Shown in pieces: positions 1-11,254 of a DNA stretch of 64,000 nucleotides. Made by a program: the position numbers and the translations under genes. Where the stretch lies: positions 248,001-312,000 of the forward strand of contig JAWPHD010001335.1 of assembly GCA_037043455.1 (NCBI GenBank), written 5' to 3'. This DNA comes from Cyrtodaria siliqua. Taxonomy: Eukaryota; Mollusca; Bivalvia; Adapedonta; Hiatellidae. Under the pieces are notes generated by a model. That model was not told the DNA's origin, searched no databases, and saw only the letters and a list, made by a program, of their open reading frames with translations. The number at the start of each line of letters is the position of its first letter. Position 1 is the stretch's first letter.

Positions 1-220
1 TATTTAAAAGTTACACATGTTATCCACATTACTATCGATGGCACGCATGACAGTGTATTTAAAAGTTACACATGTTATCCACATAACTATCGATGGCACG
101 CATGACAGTGTATTTAAAAGTTACACATGTTATCCACATTACTATCGAATGTATGCATGACATTGTACTTAATAATTACACAGGTTATGCACATTGCTCT
201 AGATGGCGTGGATGACAGAA
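1..220. repeat. 55-bp minisatellite, about 4 units, open at the left edge
   Basis: Units start at 1, 56, 111 and 166, giving a 55-bp period. The first three share the core TATTTAAAAGTTACACATG and a CGATGGCACGCATGACAGTG end. The third and fourth diverge progressively, as expected at the edge of an array. The array probably continues left of the window. The short ORF across it is repeat-encoded and not a gene. Confidence 0.9.
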
Positions 221-501
221 CAGCTATGGATGTAGGAGGAAGGTGGCTGTTAAGGCGGCCCGATTACTCGTCAACAGTAAGCATTCATCACATAGAGGAG
301 GAAAATCTAACCAGGGTGCATTGAGAAATAAGCGCGAAACTCACTCATTATGAAAACATGATTATTGCATACACACTTTGATATGTATTATCGGGCGAAT
401 ATAGTACGTTTTAAGTGAGACAGGTTTGAAGGAATAAATACTTTTCTCCACTTACGCGTCGCCATTGAACACAATGTGTGACCATTAAGCGACTGCTATA
501 A
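221..501. other. No recognisable feature
   Basis: Unique sequence between two minisatellites. I see no coding signal, RNA gene or repeat. Confidence 0.6.
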
Positions 502-735
502 GTCGCACAATTCAAGATGTCCATACCGTCGCACAATTCAAGATGTCCATACCGTCGCACAATTCAAGATGCCCATACCGTTGCATAATTCAAGATATCC
601 ATACCGTCGCACAATTCAAGATGTCCATACCGTCGCACAATTCAAGATGCCCATACCGTTGCATAATTCAAGATGTCCATACCGTTGCACAATTTAAGAT
701 GTCCATACCGTCGCACAATTCAAGATGTCCATACA
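502..735. repeat. 26-bp minisatellite, 9 units, with a 78-bp higher-order pattern
   Basis: Units start at 502, 528, 554, 580, 606, 632, 658, 684 and 710, an exact 26-bp period with consensus GTCGCACAATTCAAGATGTC plus CATACC. The variants at 528, 554 and 580 recur in the same order at 606, 632 and 658. This indicates duplication in blocks of three units. The apparent 65-residue ORF only reflects the repeat. Confidence 0.95.
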
Positions 736-1440
736 GTTAACCCTATGCTAAATGAAATGCATCAAATTGAATGCATGTAATAAAGAACAATTTAAATTCG
801 AAATGTAATCGATTATTACGAGTATCTCCAGTTTCACTGAATATGCTTCAAACACAATAACTGGGATTTGAATAATTGCAGCCTAGCGACTTGAAAATGA
901 ATGATTTAAAAAACATCGCGTTATATTTTCGTTACTGAAAACGGGTTAGTCAATAACATTTTAAGATAATTCAAACGATTTTTTTTTTATGAAAGCGTCA
1001 AACTTGAATCCAATATTTCACCAATATTTATTTAAATATTTATTAAAGACTTTAAACTATCACAATCTGATCCCTAGAGCTGATGGAAGCATTACGTTAT
1101 GTATATGTTAGTGATCATGTTGACGCTTGATAAATATATCAAGAATTCCATGTGTACATTTAAACTAACTGTAGAAAGTGCGTAAATGTAAACGCAATTA
1201 AACAACATATAGTTCATTTTTTAAAAATAAAATGCCATTAATTGGATATTTTAAGCAATAATATGTGTTTTAGTCTCTTACATTATACACTGATGTTTGT
1301 TTATTTTAAAATAAAATCTATTTAAGAGTATGTGTTCTAAAACAGTATCATTTGAAAAGCATGGCAAACGTGGTATGAACCCATCTTAATCAAAACAAAC
1401 AACAATCATCAGTTGAATGTTTAAAAGTTATATAATATTT
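736..1440. other. AT-rich DNA, no recognisable feature
   Basis: No ORF with family resemblance, no RNA gene and no clear repeat was seen. Confidence 0.6.
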
Positions 1441-1448
1441 TATATGTG

Positions 1449-1560
1449 AAAGTAAGTGAGTGAGTGGGTGGGTGGGTGGGTGGGTGAGAGTGAGTGAGTG
1501 AGTGAGTGAGTGAGTGAGGGAGGGAGGGAGGGAGGGAGGGAGGGAGCAAGCAAGTAAGTA
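1449..1560. repeat. Compound tetranucleotide microsatellite
   Basis: Runs of GTGA, then GGGT, GTGA again, and GGGA, ending in AAGC/AAGT repeats. It abuts the 3' end of the minus-strand LINE fragment to its right, so it may have grown from that element's simple-repeat tail. Confidence 0.95.
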
Positions 1561-2115
1561 GGTTTATCGTTTATTATAATGACATGTGCATAAAGTGACA
1601 AACAACAACATATATAAAATGAAAGAGAACCGTCCCAATGGGCCTATAAGTCACTGTCAACGACAAATATGTGACAAAATATAAATATATGGTTCACATG
1701 AAAATACGACAGTCTACCAAATTAATGATTCTGTAATAAATCTGACGGTAAAGTGAATAGTTCAATTAAATAAGCACAGTATAAATATAATTTCTCCTTC
1801 TTAAGAAAGCTTTTATCAAGTACTTTGAAACTTTTCTGGAATAAGTCTGCATTAGTGTTTTGAATTTGTGTAATGCCTGTAGTTCTATAAAGGCTATGTC
1901 AACAATAACATCCCGGAAAATATCTGTTCTTATGTCCGAGTAAAACACACAGTCGAGTAAGAAATGGAGTTCGTATGCTATCACCCCAGCGTTACAGAAT
2001 CGGCACAATCTCTCTCCCCCAACGTATCTGTCAGTTTCAATCCTTAGAGTAGGAACCACATCTAAACTGTGCAAGGACTGATCGCTCACTCCTACTGAGT
2101 GCCATAGTCACGTAT
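1560..2115 (-). pseudogene. LINE 3'-end fragment encoding a C-terminal zinc-finger-like tail
   Basis: Read on the minus strand, positions 2089-1766 encode 107 residues. They contain CRFCN followed by an H and C in YELHFLLDC and then SDIRTDIF. This Cys-x2-Cys...His...Cys tail, preceded by an arginine-rich segment in another frame (about 2115-2070), is typical of the end of many animal non-LTR ORF2 proteins. The RT and endonuclease regions are absent, so this is a 5'-truncated copy. At least one frameshift separates the upstream arginine-rich part from the rest. Downstream (1765-1560) lies a non-coding 3' region that ends at the simple repeat. The clade cannot be fixed from this tail alone. Confidence 0.6.
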
Positions 2116-2425
2116 TGTTATGTTACAAATTGATTTTTAAACGAGAAATATGTCCTTAGTTTTTGGCATAGCAGTTATCTTCGAGACGAAATGTTTGCAT
2201 AATAACCCCTAATAATAGTGTTTTACAGTTGTCAAATTTACAGCAGTTGTGTTGCCGAAATGATCAATTATATTTAATTTAATGAGTAAATGTCAGATTT
2301 CGATTTAAGTGCGTTGCGTGATGAATAAAACGAATGTGGGAATGAGACAACACAAAAGTGTGTATAGTCTTTGGTGCTTGTATAAACTTCAATGTTTTGA
2401 CGCTCGGTCATATTGTCAATAAATT
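2116..2425. other. No recognisable feature
   Basis: AT-rich spacer between the LINE tail and the satellite fragment. Nothing supported. Confidence 0.5.
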
Positions 2426-2515
2426 TCTCAATAAATTTATGTATTCATTAAATGTGTAACATTATGTGTCATTACATTTAATTTGAATAATGATATCTTG
2501 GCGTTACCCACTGTA
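2426..2515. repeat. Left remnant of the ~88-bp satellite
   Basis: The stretch with CATTAAATGTGTAACAT, TGTGTCATTACATTTAATTT and GATATCTTGG closely matches units at 4190-4680 to the right of the PLE copy. The PLE therefore appears to have landed inside this satellite. Confidence 0.65.
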
Positions 2516-4185
2516 TAGGAACACTATTGTTAAAATTTAAAGAAGTAAAATGAAAAAGATTAAAGAACATATTGTAAAATATTGCGGAAAGGCCTTCGAG
2601 AACTCAGGAATCAATCTGTTTTGGTCTATCAAAAACTCTGGAGAAGTTCTTGACAAACTACGGTGTAAGCATTTTCAAACCTCTTCTCTAAGCACCTACG
2701 ACTTTTCTACACTGTATACTACACATACTCTTATCAAAGAAACATTGCTTCAGCTTATTTAGAAGACATTTGCTAGAGAAGGTACAACTTTTCTAGCTTG
2801 TAATAATGTCAAGGCTTTCTTTACTAACGCACCCATTGATAAGTATAATTTGTGGACTTGTACTGATGTTTACAGAGCCTTATCTTTTCTTCTGGATAAC
2901 ATCTTTATAAGATACGGTAAAACTATTTACCGCCAGGTTGTTGGTATACCTATGGGTACTAACTGTGCGCCACTTGTTGCAGATTTGTTTGTGTACTGCT
3001 ATGCAAGAGATTTTATGTTGAGTTTGTCACCTGCTAGCCAGGGTGAAATTATCGATGCCTTTAATAATACGTCTCGGTATCTTGATGACATACTCAATAT
3101 TGATAATCCGTTATTTGCTCATATGGTTACTAACATTTATCCACCAGAGCTCACGTTGAATAAAGCCAACAGTTCGGATACGGTAGCAGCATTTCTCGAT
3201 CTTCATCTCTCGATTTCAAATTATTGTATTCATACTAAAATCTATGATAAGAGAGGTGATTTCAATTTTAACATCGTTAACTATCCACACCTGGATGGAG
3301 ATGTACCTCGTGCTACCTCATATGGGGTGTATATCTCCCAGCTCATTTGATTTGCTAGAGCGTGTAATGATGTTATAGACTTCAATGATCGAAATCAAAT
3401 TATTACAAGTAAACTTCTTCAGCAGGGTTTTCGTTATCACCAGTTAGTAGATATTTCTCTAAATTCTACCGCCGCAACGAGGGCCTGCTGGAAAAGTACA
3501 ACACCAACCTTAAAACACTTCTGCGACTAGGCAAATCACAACCCTCATTTTATGAAGATGTGGTCTATAAACTTCGAAAGTTAAAGGGGTAAGGCGGGTT
3601 TCCTGACCGCATTACAAATATATTCAGGAAGTTCGTAAGAAAAGGATATAACCCTTTGGTTTTACAGCGCACTGCCTGTTTAGTGATTGACCCCTTTACA
3701 GTCTATGATTGTACCTACTGAAACCCCAACTAAGGGAGGTGGGTGCATGAGCTTTCGTCCCTCGGGTTTTCTTGTCGTACCCTAGATTGGTTTTCTCTTT
3801 AGCTGCAACTACTATGGTTGTTCAGTACGATTCTGGATACATCCTGAGATGTTTATTATTTTGTATGTGTTTCTTTAGCTAGTTTCTCTGGATGTGGACT
3901 TTATTGTTAGAGAATTCCATTTGATGGGATGTAGTTTTGTTTACACTGTCTTGTCTATTTGGGCGCTGAAGACAGGATAATAGCAAGGATTGTACGCGTA
4001 TAAAATCGAGTCAAGCTAACCAGTAGGCCTTATTGCCTACTGACCGTTCGAAGTCGGTAACCCGGCCTTCACCACCCTTTCTGTTGTTTTTTGTCTCTTT
4101 CATTGTATTGTCAAGTCCTTGTTTGCAGTACAATGCGGACCTATGATGTCATTGCGTTCGGTTTCTATAGGACCCTATATCTCAT
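2516..4185 (+). mobile_element. 5'-truncated Penelope-like retroelement (PLE)
   Basis: An RT-coding part (about 2550-3720) is followed by a ~460-bp 3' untranslated region ending near TCTATAGGACCCTATATCTC. The 3' region contains CTACTGACCGTTC..GTCGGTAACCC, which recurs in shorter form at 16.74, 36.72, 39.11 and 58.13 kb. Everything upstream of the RT fingers is missing. PLEs in two groups carry a GIY-YIG endonuclease, C-terminal in canonical forms and N-terminal in Naiad forms. I see none here, so the subgroup is unresolved. Naiad is a reasonable guess for a bivalve but is inference. Confidence 0.75.
2550..3725 (+). pseudogene. PLE reverse transcriptase, broken
   Basis: Two main open blocks, 2550-2762 and 2850-3350, are joined by in-frame sequence after a TAG at 2760. 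The first holds the motif-A-like STYDFSTLYT. The second holds GIPMGTNCAPLVADLF (from 2943) and the catalytic YLDD at 3078-3089, then LTLNKANSSDT and FLDLHLSIS. The IPMG and YLDD signatures point to the PLE group of RTs, relatives of telomerase RT. After LDGDVPRATSYGVYISQLI a TGA (3348) replaces what is normally an arginine codon, consistent with CGA-to-TGA decay. Coding sequence then continues with a frameshift near 3455 and a stop near 3590, through TACLVIDPFTV to about 3715. Catalytic residues survive, but no intact protein can be made. Confidence 0.8.
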
Positions 4186-4189
4186 TTTT

Positions 4190-4680
4190 TAATTGCAATT
4201 AATTGCCATACAATTCAATATAAAATACCACATTTAAGCATTCATTAAACGTGCAACATGATGTATTGTTACAATTACATGAATTAATTGCAATTAAATC
4301 CAATATGAGATATCACTACATTTAAGTATTCATTATATGTGCAATGTGTTGTGTCATTAATATTTAATTTGAATTAATAAGTATCATTAAATTTTCAGTT
4401 TGATATCTTAGGAGTTATGCTTTTTATATGAAATATCGTTACATTTAATTGCAATTAAATTCAACCAAATGCAGTATGAAATAATACCGCTGGATTAAAT
4501 CTATCATTAAATGTGCATCATGATGTGTCGCTACATTTAATTGCAATTAAATGCACTTAAATTCCAAATACAAGTTGCAAACTTGTATTCTACCTTTAAA
4601 TGTAATTAAATTCCAACAAATTCCCACACATGGAATTTAATGACATTTCAGGAAGTTTTGATTAAATCCCTTATTCCATG
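4190..4680. repeat. ~88-bp AT-rich satellite with palindromic core
   Basis: Diverged units carry ATTTAATTGCAATTAAAT, an 18-bp perfect palindrome (around 4445 and 4533, 88 bp apart). They also carry CATTAAATGTGCAACATGAT-like segments near 4243, 4331 and 4505. The spacing supports a period of about 88 bp. Confidence 0.75.
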
Positions 4681-4812
4681 CAATGTATTACATGATGTTA
4701 GCATATACATTATGAACATTGAAAGCTATACGGCTTTTGGTGTCTGAAAAAAATGGACTTCACCGCAGACTTTAATGTAAAACTCGAATGTAAATTACCA
4801 AAGTGCAAAGGT

Positions 4813-5496
4813 TATGCCTCTCTCACACAGTGAAGAATATCCTTGCGAATATGAAAATTTGAAATTCGCGGCAAATTCGCCGAAAATGATAAGATTGGCC
4901 TGGAGAAATACTGAAAAAAGTGAGGCCTTATGAATGCTTCCGAAATTCTTACGAATCCTTGCGAATTTCTTACGAACCTTACGATTACTTAACAATCAAT
5001 TTGCCGAATTTCTTGCGAATCCTTTGCGAATGTTACGAATGCTTACGAATGCCGTTGCGAATCTTGCGAATGCTTGCGAACGCCTTACGAATGAAACGAC
5101 TACACAACGCATGCTGGCGAATTGCATATACCCATTGCCAATGTTTCTCTTTGTCACTTATTCGCCAGCCTCCGCCGAGTCAACTTCTTCTTCGGAAAGT
5201 CAAGTTTTAAGTTTGTTAAAAAGTCAAATGTCTTACGATCACTACAAATGCCTTGCCATCAATAAGAATGGCTTGCGATTGCTTACGAAAAGGTTGCGAA
5301 AGCAATGAGAATATGCTTTCCTGGCGAATTTTAGGAGCATGTTCCTAATATTCGCAACACTCCATGAACGACCGAGAATGCTTACGAACACCAACGAATG
5401 TCTGGCGATCACCTTGTGATCATTGCAAATTGGTGGCGAATTGCATTCGTAAGCCCATTCGCCACCATATTCGCCACTGTGTGAGAGCAGCATTAG
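4813..5496. mobile_element. ~0.68-kb element with inverted ends and internal GCGAAT repeats
   Basis: The left end (4813-4840) reads ATGCctcTCTCACACAGTG. The right end, reverse-complemented (5495-5468), reads ATGCtgcTCTCACACAGTG, and both are followed by GAATAT. Between them are dozens of TTGCGAAT/TTACGAAT copies and their complements. This suggests a non-autonomous fold-back or MITE-like element. No transposase is encoded. The overlapping ORFs here (for example 4920-5308) are by-products of the repeat. Target duplication is unclear, so the superfamily is not assigned. Confidence 0.6.
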
Positions 5497-5559
5497 GACA
5501 AGGCCATTATCATAGACATACTGTTGATATACACATTTTGCTTTCATTGTGTCTGTGAA

Positions 5560-6240
5560 ATAAACTTAACCAAAAACGTGAATGTAAAATCTGAAGGTAC
5601 GTAAGAACGTACGATCGGACAAGGGTAACACTTTTGTGGCGGGGCATAGTTAAATTATACAAAACACTACATGTGTCTTATACTTCAACGTAATAATTTT
5701 AGAGACCACATGTTCGATACCAATGCAAGGACTAGACGAAATATGTTTGCAAATGTGGAATGTCTGGCGCTATGTTTGGTAGTGATGTTGCCTTATTCTC
5801 AGTCCATCGCTTGAGGTTCTGTTTGAGAGGTTTACTATACATTGGCTTCGTCTTCCGTGGACCCGTTCAAAGCATAGAAATCCATATCGGAAAATATGGA
5901 AATATTAATTAGAAAAAAATGAATAACTCACATTCTGTAAGGCTACACATAATTAATTATTTATTGATGTGTATGGCCATATAGAAATATATATATATTA
6001 TAATGAATGAAGTTATAGCTTGCATATGAAGCAAACAACATTTATTTTATTTCAACAACTAATTTTATAACAAAAATATAATCAGTTAGATAGTGTTGAA
6101 TTACTATAAAATACAATGTTACTGTATTTAATTAATCAATATATTACTGAAGATATGTGTGTATTCTTATTAAATGTGTCTCTTAAATAAACATTGATAT
6201 GTCCATGAATAACCATTAGCTCAAAACTTTAACAAACACT
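5560..6240. other. AT-rich DNA, no recognisable feature
   Basis: Apart from short AT runs (a TATATATAT stretch near 5990), I see nothing I can support. Confidence 0.5.
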
Positions 6241-6244
6241 GTTT

Positions 6245-6510
6245 TAAACAATTAAAATATGTCCCAATAAAACGGGACAGTGTAAATAAACTAATCCCAG
6301 CCATGAACTATTCTCTAACCTACAAGGCAGCATTAATAGGCAATATAAGTAAAACACAAAGATGCTCGTATATATATAAATACTAAACAAACAAAAACGC
6401 TAGTGGTTTAAACCAGGTTCTTAGGTGCACCAAATATCACTCAAACTATTGTCATCTCAAAAATGCGGGACAGTGTAAACAAAGAAATCCCCGCCCGGTA
6501 AGTCTTTTCG
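6245..6510 (-). mobile_element. PLE 3'-region debris, minus strand (unit 1)
   Basis: Reverse-complemented, it contains GGCGGGGATTTCTTTGTTTA and CACTGTCC, then TTGGTGCACCTAAGAACC. Further in it holds a second copy of the same 3' region: the ATTGCCTATTAATGCTGCC-type sequence also found at 34.6 and 60.43 kb. Two partial PLE 3' ends therefore lie side by side. Confidence 0.6.
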
Positions 6511-6587
6511 TAGCTCCTTATATAAAGTATGTTGCATCCGTAAAGGACTGCTAGATGTATCGTGTTACCAGCAATATATCCTTTAAA

Positions 6588-6665
6588 TGAGTCAAAGGCT
6601 TTTGACGACAATCAAAGGCATAGGACGACAATCAAAGGCATTTGATGACAATTGCACAATTGCGT
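6588..6665. repeat. ~21-bp tandem repeat, unit 1
   Basis: Short direct repeats of the form GACGACAATCAAAGGCAT. The equivalents in units 3 and 4 (32,680-32,790 and 53,710-53,815) hold more repeats. Confidence 0.7.
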
Positions 6666-7103
6666 TTTACGACGAGCACTAGAGTAAGGAAAAGCCCTTA
6701 CCCTAAACCCTGACTGTGACTATTGTACGGAATATGACTGTGAGGCAGGACATAGTAAGTTTTCCTCATACCAAAACTACAAGTAACAGCTTCTTTTTGA
6801 TGGATTGGTAACGTCCACGTGAGAGAAACCGAATCACTAGCGAGTCAATATTTAATTCAGCGGACTATTATTATGGAATTGAATACTACCACGGTCAGTA
6901 ATGGAATATAAATACAGAGGCTGCATTGTAGGAAATGACTTCATCTAAGATCAAATGTAATTTCCTGCATTGGTAGCACAACTCGTTTTTTGCAAAGAAT
7001 ATAAATTATCTGGTGATGTGTGTATGTCTGTAACGGAAATTAGAGAACATGGTCGACACATAGAACGGGAAGTTGTGATCATCATGCCCTTTCGAAACGT
7101 GAC

Positions 7104-7435
7104 CCTGGTCAACCATGGTCAACCATGGTCAAGCTCTGCCAACCATGCTTGAACTATGGTTGGCAAAGGTCAACCATGCTTTTGATAACATTGAAATGCT
7201 AAAAGACCATGGTCAACCATGGTTTAACGACATGACCATGGTCAAAGATTGTTGGACCTTAGTTGACCATGGTCACTCAAGCGTTGACCATGGTCAACCA
7301 TGGTCATTCAGCTGTAAGCTATAAAATCGTTGTAGACCATGGTCATTAACAGAGGGAAATGACAAGACCATGGTTGACCATGGTTGCTAATCATTTCTGA
7401 CAGCGAAACCATGGTTGACCATGATTTAAAAATTG
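7104..7435. repeat. Left CCATGG palindrome cluster
   Basis: About 12 CCATGG sites embedded in GACCATGGTCAACCATGGTC-type sequence. Each unit is nearly its own reverse complement. The 69-residue ORF at 7115-7324 is a by-product. Confidence 0.9.
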
Positions 7436-7604
7436 GAGTTGACAATCATTCTGTGACTGGACAGAAACCCAATCTAACAACTCCAGCAAAAACACCAAAG
7501 TTAGTGAAATTTCAGTGACATTTTGGTTAAATTTTACAGTGAAATTTCACTAAAATTAATTGATTGAAATTTCAATGACATATATATTTCTACACATTTA
7601 TTCA

Positions 7605-7648
7605 TTTAGACAGACAGACAGACAGACAGACAGATAGATAGATAGATG
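7605..7648. repeat. CAGA/GATA microsatellite
   Basis: Simple run of CAGA tetranucleotides passing into GATA, inside the palindrome element. Confidence 0.95.
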
Positions 7649-8315
7649 CTCACATAGTACATCATTATAATAACTCACCCTACTGAAAATGCAACTGGGA
7701 TCCCGGGGGAAATAATATAGATAATTAAAGACTGGAAAAAAACTCAATTTTAAAGATTTTTCCAATGTAATTGGCAAATTGTATTGTTTTATATCAAAAG
7801 ACACCACAGGACCACTACCTTGATATGTGTTGCAAGTTTTATAAAGATAAATTGATTGGTTTAGGAGTTTGGAAAGAAAAATGGATTATTTTACACTTAC
7901 ACCTGAGTGTGATTCTCACAAAGAGAGCAAATAAAATGGAACACAGTCATTTCAATTTTATCCACCAACTGTAGATTTTGCTTGCACCATTTATGCTTAA
8001 AAGTAAGTGTTTTGTGACTATACTTACATAACTTATTGTATCAAAACATCTTATACATACAATAGTTGTATTTGAAAGCAGAAACTTCTAAATGTAGACA
8101 GTGGAAACTGTATTTTAAAACAAAACCCCTATTGTCATAAGTTTTCGCCGATTTGACCTTGTTGTTTTGTTGTTGATAGAAAAATGGTGTTCAGCACTGC
8201 AGATATTATTTGATTTCAGTGTCATATGCAACATTTCAATAAGTATGATCAGGTCTTCTAAGTGATGTAGACTGAAGGTTATACATTTGTGAATTGTTCT
8301 TGAACTGTTGTATTG

Positions 8316-8550
8316 TTTGTGAAATTTCACTGAGATTTCACTGATATTAAAATTGACCAATTCTGCTGTAATTTCAACAAGATTTCACTGAAACACACTT
8401 TTATTTTGCCCAATTCTTTCAGTGAAATTTCACCACAATTTCAGTAAAATTCCAGTGACATTTCACCGAGATTTCACTGTTATTTTGCCCAATTCTTTCA
8501 GTAAATTGCACTGTTATTTCGCTGAAATTTCAGTGTATATTTTCACTGGG
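8316..8550. repeat. GAAATTTCACTG palindrome repeats
   Basis: Repeated variants of AGTGAAATTTCACT, a 14-bp perfect palindrome. A shorter matching cluster lies at 7498-7582 on the other side of the core. Confidence 0.75.
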
Positions 8551-8699
8551 GCAACACTTAAAAAAAACAGAATTGACACTAAAATTGCTTCTGTGCAAAA
8601 GTTACAACTGCAAGAAGTAGATGGTGCAATATAAGTGCTATTTATCATGTTGTATTAGATGTGTTGTATTAGATCAGAAAACCTTGGTTTTTTGCTTTA

Positions 8700-9045
8700 A
8701 GTTATTATACCCTGGTCGAACATGGTTTATAACCCTGGTCGACCATGGTTTTAACCATGGTGACCTTTTTTAACCATGGTTTAACCTTGGTCAACCATGG
8801 TATGAGCTTGGTCGACCATGGTTTGACCTTTGTCGACCATGGTTTGACCTTGGTCGACCATGGTTTGTCACCTTGGTCGACCATGGTTTGACACCTTGGT
8901 CAACCATGGTTACATTAACACCATGGTTGACCATGGTAGTTCCATTTAACAAAAATGGCAAACCATGGTCAACCATGGTTAAACCAAGGTATACAGACCA
9001 TGGTTAACCATGGCTGACCATGGTTAAAGCATGGTTGACCGAGGT
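8700..9045. repeat. Right CCATGG palindrome cluster
   Basis: About 16 CCATGG sites, many as TTGGTCGACCATGGTTTGA with a ~21-bp period. The minus-strand ORF at 8791-8976 is a by-product of the repeat. Confidence 0.9.
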
Positions 9046-9059
9046 CCATTTCGCAGGGG

Positions 9060-10800
9060 TGCTTACGTACATGTTACGCATGTTGGTACAGGGCCCTGAA
9101 TGTAAATAGTTTCTTTTTTCAAGACAAAACCAACTTCGTTGTGCTCAAAAAGTTCGAAATATAAGTGGTATTTCAAAAGTAGTCCTTTATTTATTCACTA
9201 AAAGTATGGTTTAGCTCGAAAACAGTTTTAGGAAAGAAGGAGCAATTGTTTGTCACCACTTGATCGTCGCCTGTGCCGTCTGCTCTGCGTGTGCGTCATC
9301 TAGTTAAAACATACTGAAAAGGTGCTCCCTTGGAAGCAACAAACACAAACAAGAGAGAAAAGTAGCAGACTAGGTTTTATTTAAGCTGTTCATGGGAGGT
9401 AATTATAAAATGCAACAAGGTGTTTTATGTAAGCTTTATCTCCGAAGCTACTTACCATAATGGACTGAATTTCACACAATTAGTCAACATCATAGATCCA
9501 GGTTCTATAACTCATGCTTTTATTTTACAAACAGAATTAATATGTCCCGTTTTATACTTTTAACAATTTGTTAAAGTTGTGTATGTTTACTGGTTAAAGT
9601 GTTGTATGTAAATAAATTATGAAAAGGGTTCCCTTAAAAGCAACAAACACAAAAACAGGAGAGAAAAGTATAAAGCCCTAATGTGCAACACCTCTTACAT
9701 CCCATAGCACCGGCTATAGCGGTATTCAACTTAAAAGCCACAAAGGTTGGGATTGATTACCCCAATCATGCCAATGGAACAGAAGTAACAACACTTATTA
9801 TTTGATGTCGGGCGACAGTTTCCAGTTTACAGCGACAAACAGCACTACAGAAAACAAACGCTGGAGTAAATGACAATAAATACCGAAAAGTGGAACATGT
9901 ATATCGTTAACTACTTAACAAAATGCATTGAAACTTCACAAAGGTGTTCGGCATCATTAGATTCTATAACGTATGCTTTAATTTTAACACATTATGGCCT
10001 ATTTTATATATAGAAAATGTTGTTAATGTTTTGTATGTAACCTTGTATCATGGCCACTACTTCACATAATGGATTGCTACTTCACACATGTATTCGGCAT
10101 TATACGACATCATAGACCCATGATCTACAACTCAGGCATTTATTTTTTAAGAAAAAGGAATAGCCCATTTTATCCTTTAAGTTATAACATATTGGTTAAA
10201 TTTTGTAATTAAGTCTGTCATTTTGGACTTCTTTTAATTTAATTTGTTTATCATATTGCAGAATCTGCTCAGTGAAACATCACACATGTAAACAATGTCA
10301 AGTGATTTAGAACTCATACATGTGGATATAAATGCCATAATTATTTTATGCAATTAATCAGGTATACCCCTTCGACTTAGTCTCATATCGAAAGTCGAGC
10401 GTCTGCCACGACAGGCGGTGCCTCGTGTGAATACCTTTACGACGCTCGAATATTAGTTGCTATACTCAGTTGCAAAAGAAAGTGTAGACTTTGAACATTT
10501 TTCTTTACAGCCTATCCGGCTCTTTATCAAGCGACAGTTCCTTAATGAAAACATGATATTGGCAATGGAATGATAAAAACGTTGGTACCAAACATGGCAT
10601 ATTCATTTTGGAATTTGTCAATTTAATTCTTTATTTAAATTTAAAACTTTATACAATTAAATCTAAACAGAACTCAGTGTACACTTTCTTTAGCAACTCA
10701 GTATATCCGTTATCATTTTAATTGTGCTATTTCTATAGCTTTAGATTTGATTTCATTTTCATTAAGCATTTGCATAAATAATTTGCATACAATTTGTAAC
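9060..10800. other. Unit 1: spacer between PLE fragments, no gene
   Basis: Matches 33.21-34.33 and 35.25-35.75 kb of unit 3, without the PLE insertion present there. It includes the GC-rich block at 10,385-10,450 (GTCGAGCGTCTGCCACGACA), but here the TATA-like box of the other copies is deleted. No ORF with recognisable homology. Confidence 0.6.
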
Positions 10801-10901
10801 TTTCTTTAAGGTCAAATCAATAATAAACGCAATAATGCATGTACACATTCAGATATAGGTAACAGCTGCCACCATCTATTTAATTTGCTCATTTGATTGT
10901 T

Positions 10902-11069
10902 CCGAAGGCACACTAGCCGATTGAACAGATTTGTCTGGGAGTGTACGAGCGGTACTCTCCCAGACAAACAAATGTACGAGCGGTACACTCCAAACAAACA
11001 TATTTGTCTGGGAATGTACCGCTCGTACACTCCCAGACAAATCTGTTCAATCTGCTAGTGTGTCTTCGG
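10902..11069. repeat. Large inverted repeat, unit 1
   Basis: Arms 10,902-10,955 and 11,016-11,069 are 54 nt each with 2 mismatches. The spacer holds further partial copies of the GTACGAGCGGTACACTCC segment. The ORFs on both strands (10,812-11,230) simply read through the palindrome. Confidence 0.85.
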
Positions 11070-11254
11070 AATTAGTTTATTTTCTATGTGAACAAATGTT
11101 AGACGTACAGCAACGTTTGTGTGCATATAGACTGTTGCCACCTTGCGGCTGTATTATATCATTACTGGCACGGGCGCATAAAGCGCACGCTTATAGTGTT
11201 GATTGGTTTAGTATGTGTTTGTTTTTGTAATTTTATGTATGTATCCTCATGATC

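Larger units (their letters stand above)
7078..9059. mobile_element. 2-kb nested-palindrome (fold-back-like) element, private to unit 1
   Basis: Units 3 and 4 run uninterrupted from GAACGGGAAGTTGTG into TGCTTACGT (33,200-33,220; 54,181-54,200). In unit 1 the same two segments are separated by this 1.98-kb block, so it is an insertion. Its layers are symmetrical: CCATGG-rich repeats outside (7104-7435 and 8700-9045), GAAATTTCACTG-type repeats inside (7498-7582 and 8316-8550), and an AT-rich core. The outermost ends are loosely inverted (TTTCGAAACGTGACCCTGGT versus the complement of the right end). It encodes no transposase. Target duplication is at most 1-3 bp and ambiguous. The superfamily is unknown. 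Confidence 0.7.

Noticed and set aside
543..740. 65-residue ORF
   Set aside because: Encoded by the 26-bp minisatellite.
3348..3350. In-frame TGA as a selenocysteine codon in the PLE
   Set aside because: Clam Naiad elements can encode selenoproteins. Here, however, TGA sits where the family has arginine, other breaks are present, and no SECIS element was identified.
4920..5308. Overlapping plus-strand ORFs of 96 and 124 residues
   Set aside because: They arise from GCGAAT repeats in an element with inverted ends.
7115..7324. VNHGQPW-rich ORF and its minus-strand counterpart at 8791-8976
   Set aside because: Products of the CCATGG repeats, with no protein family.
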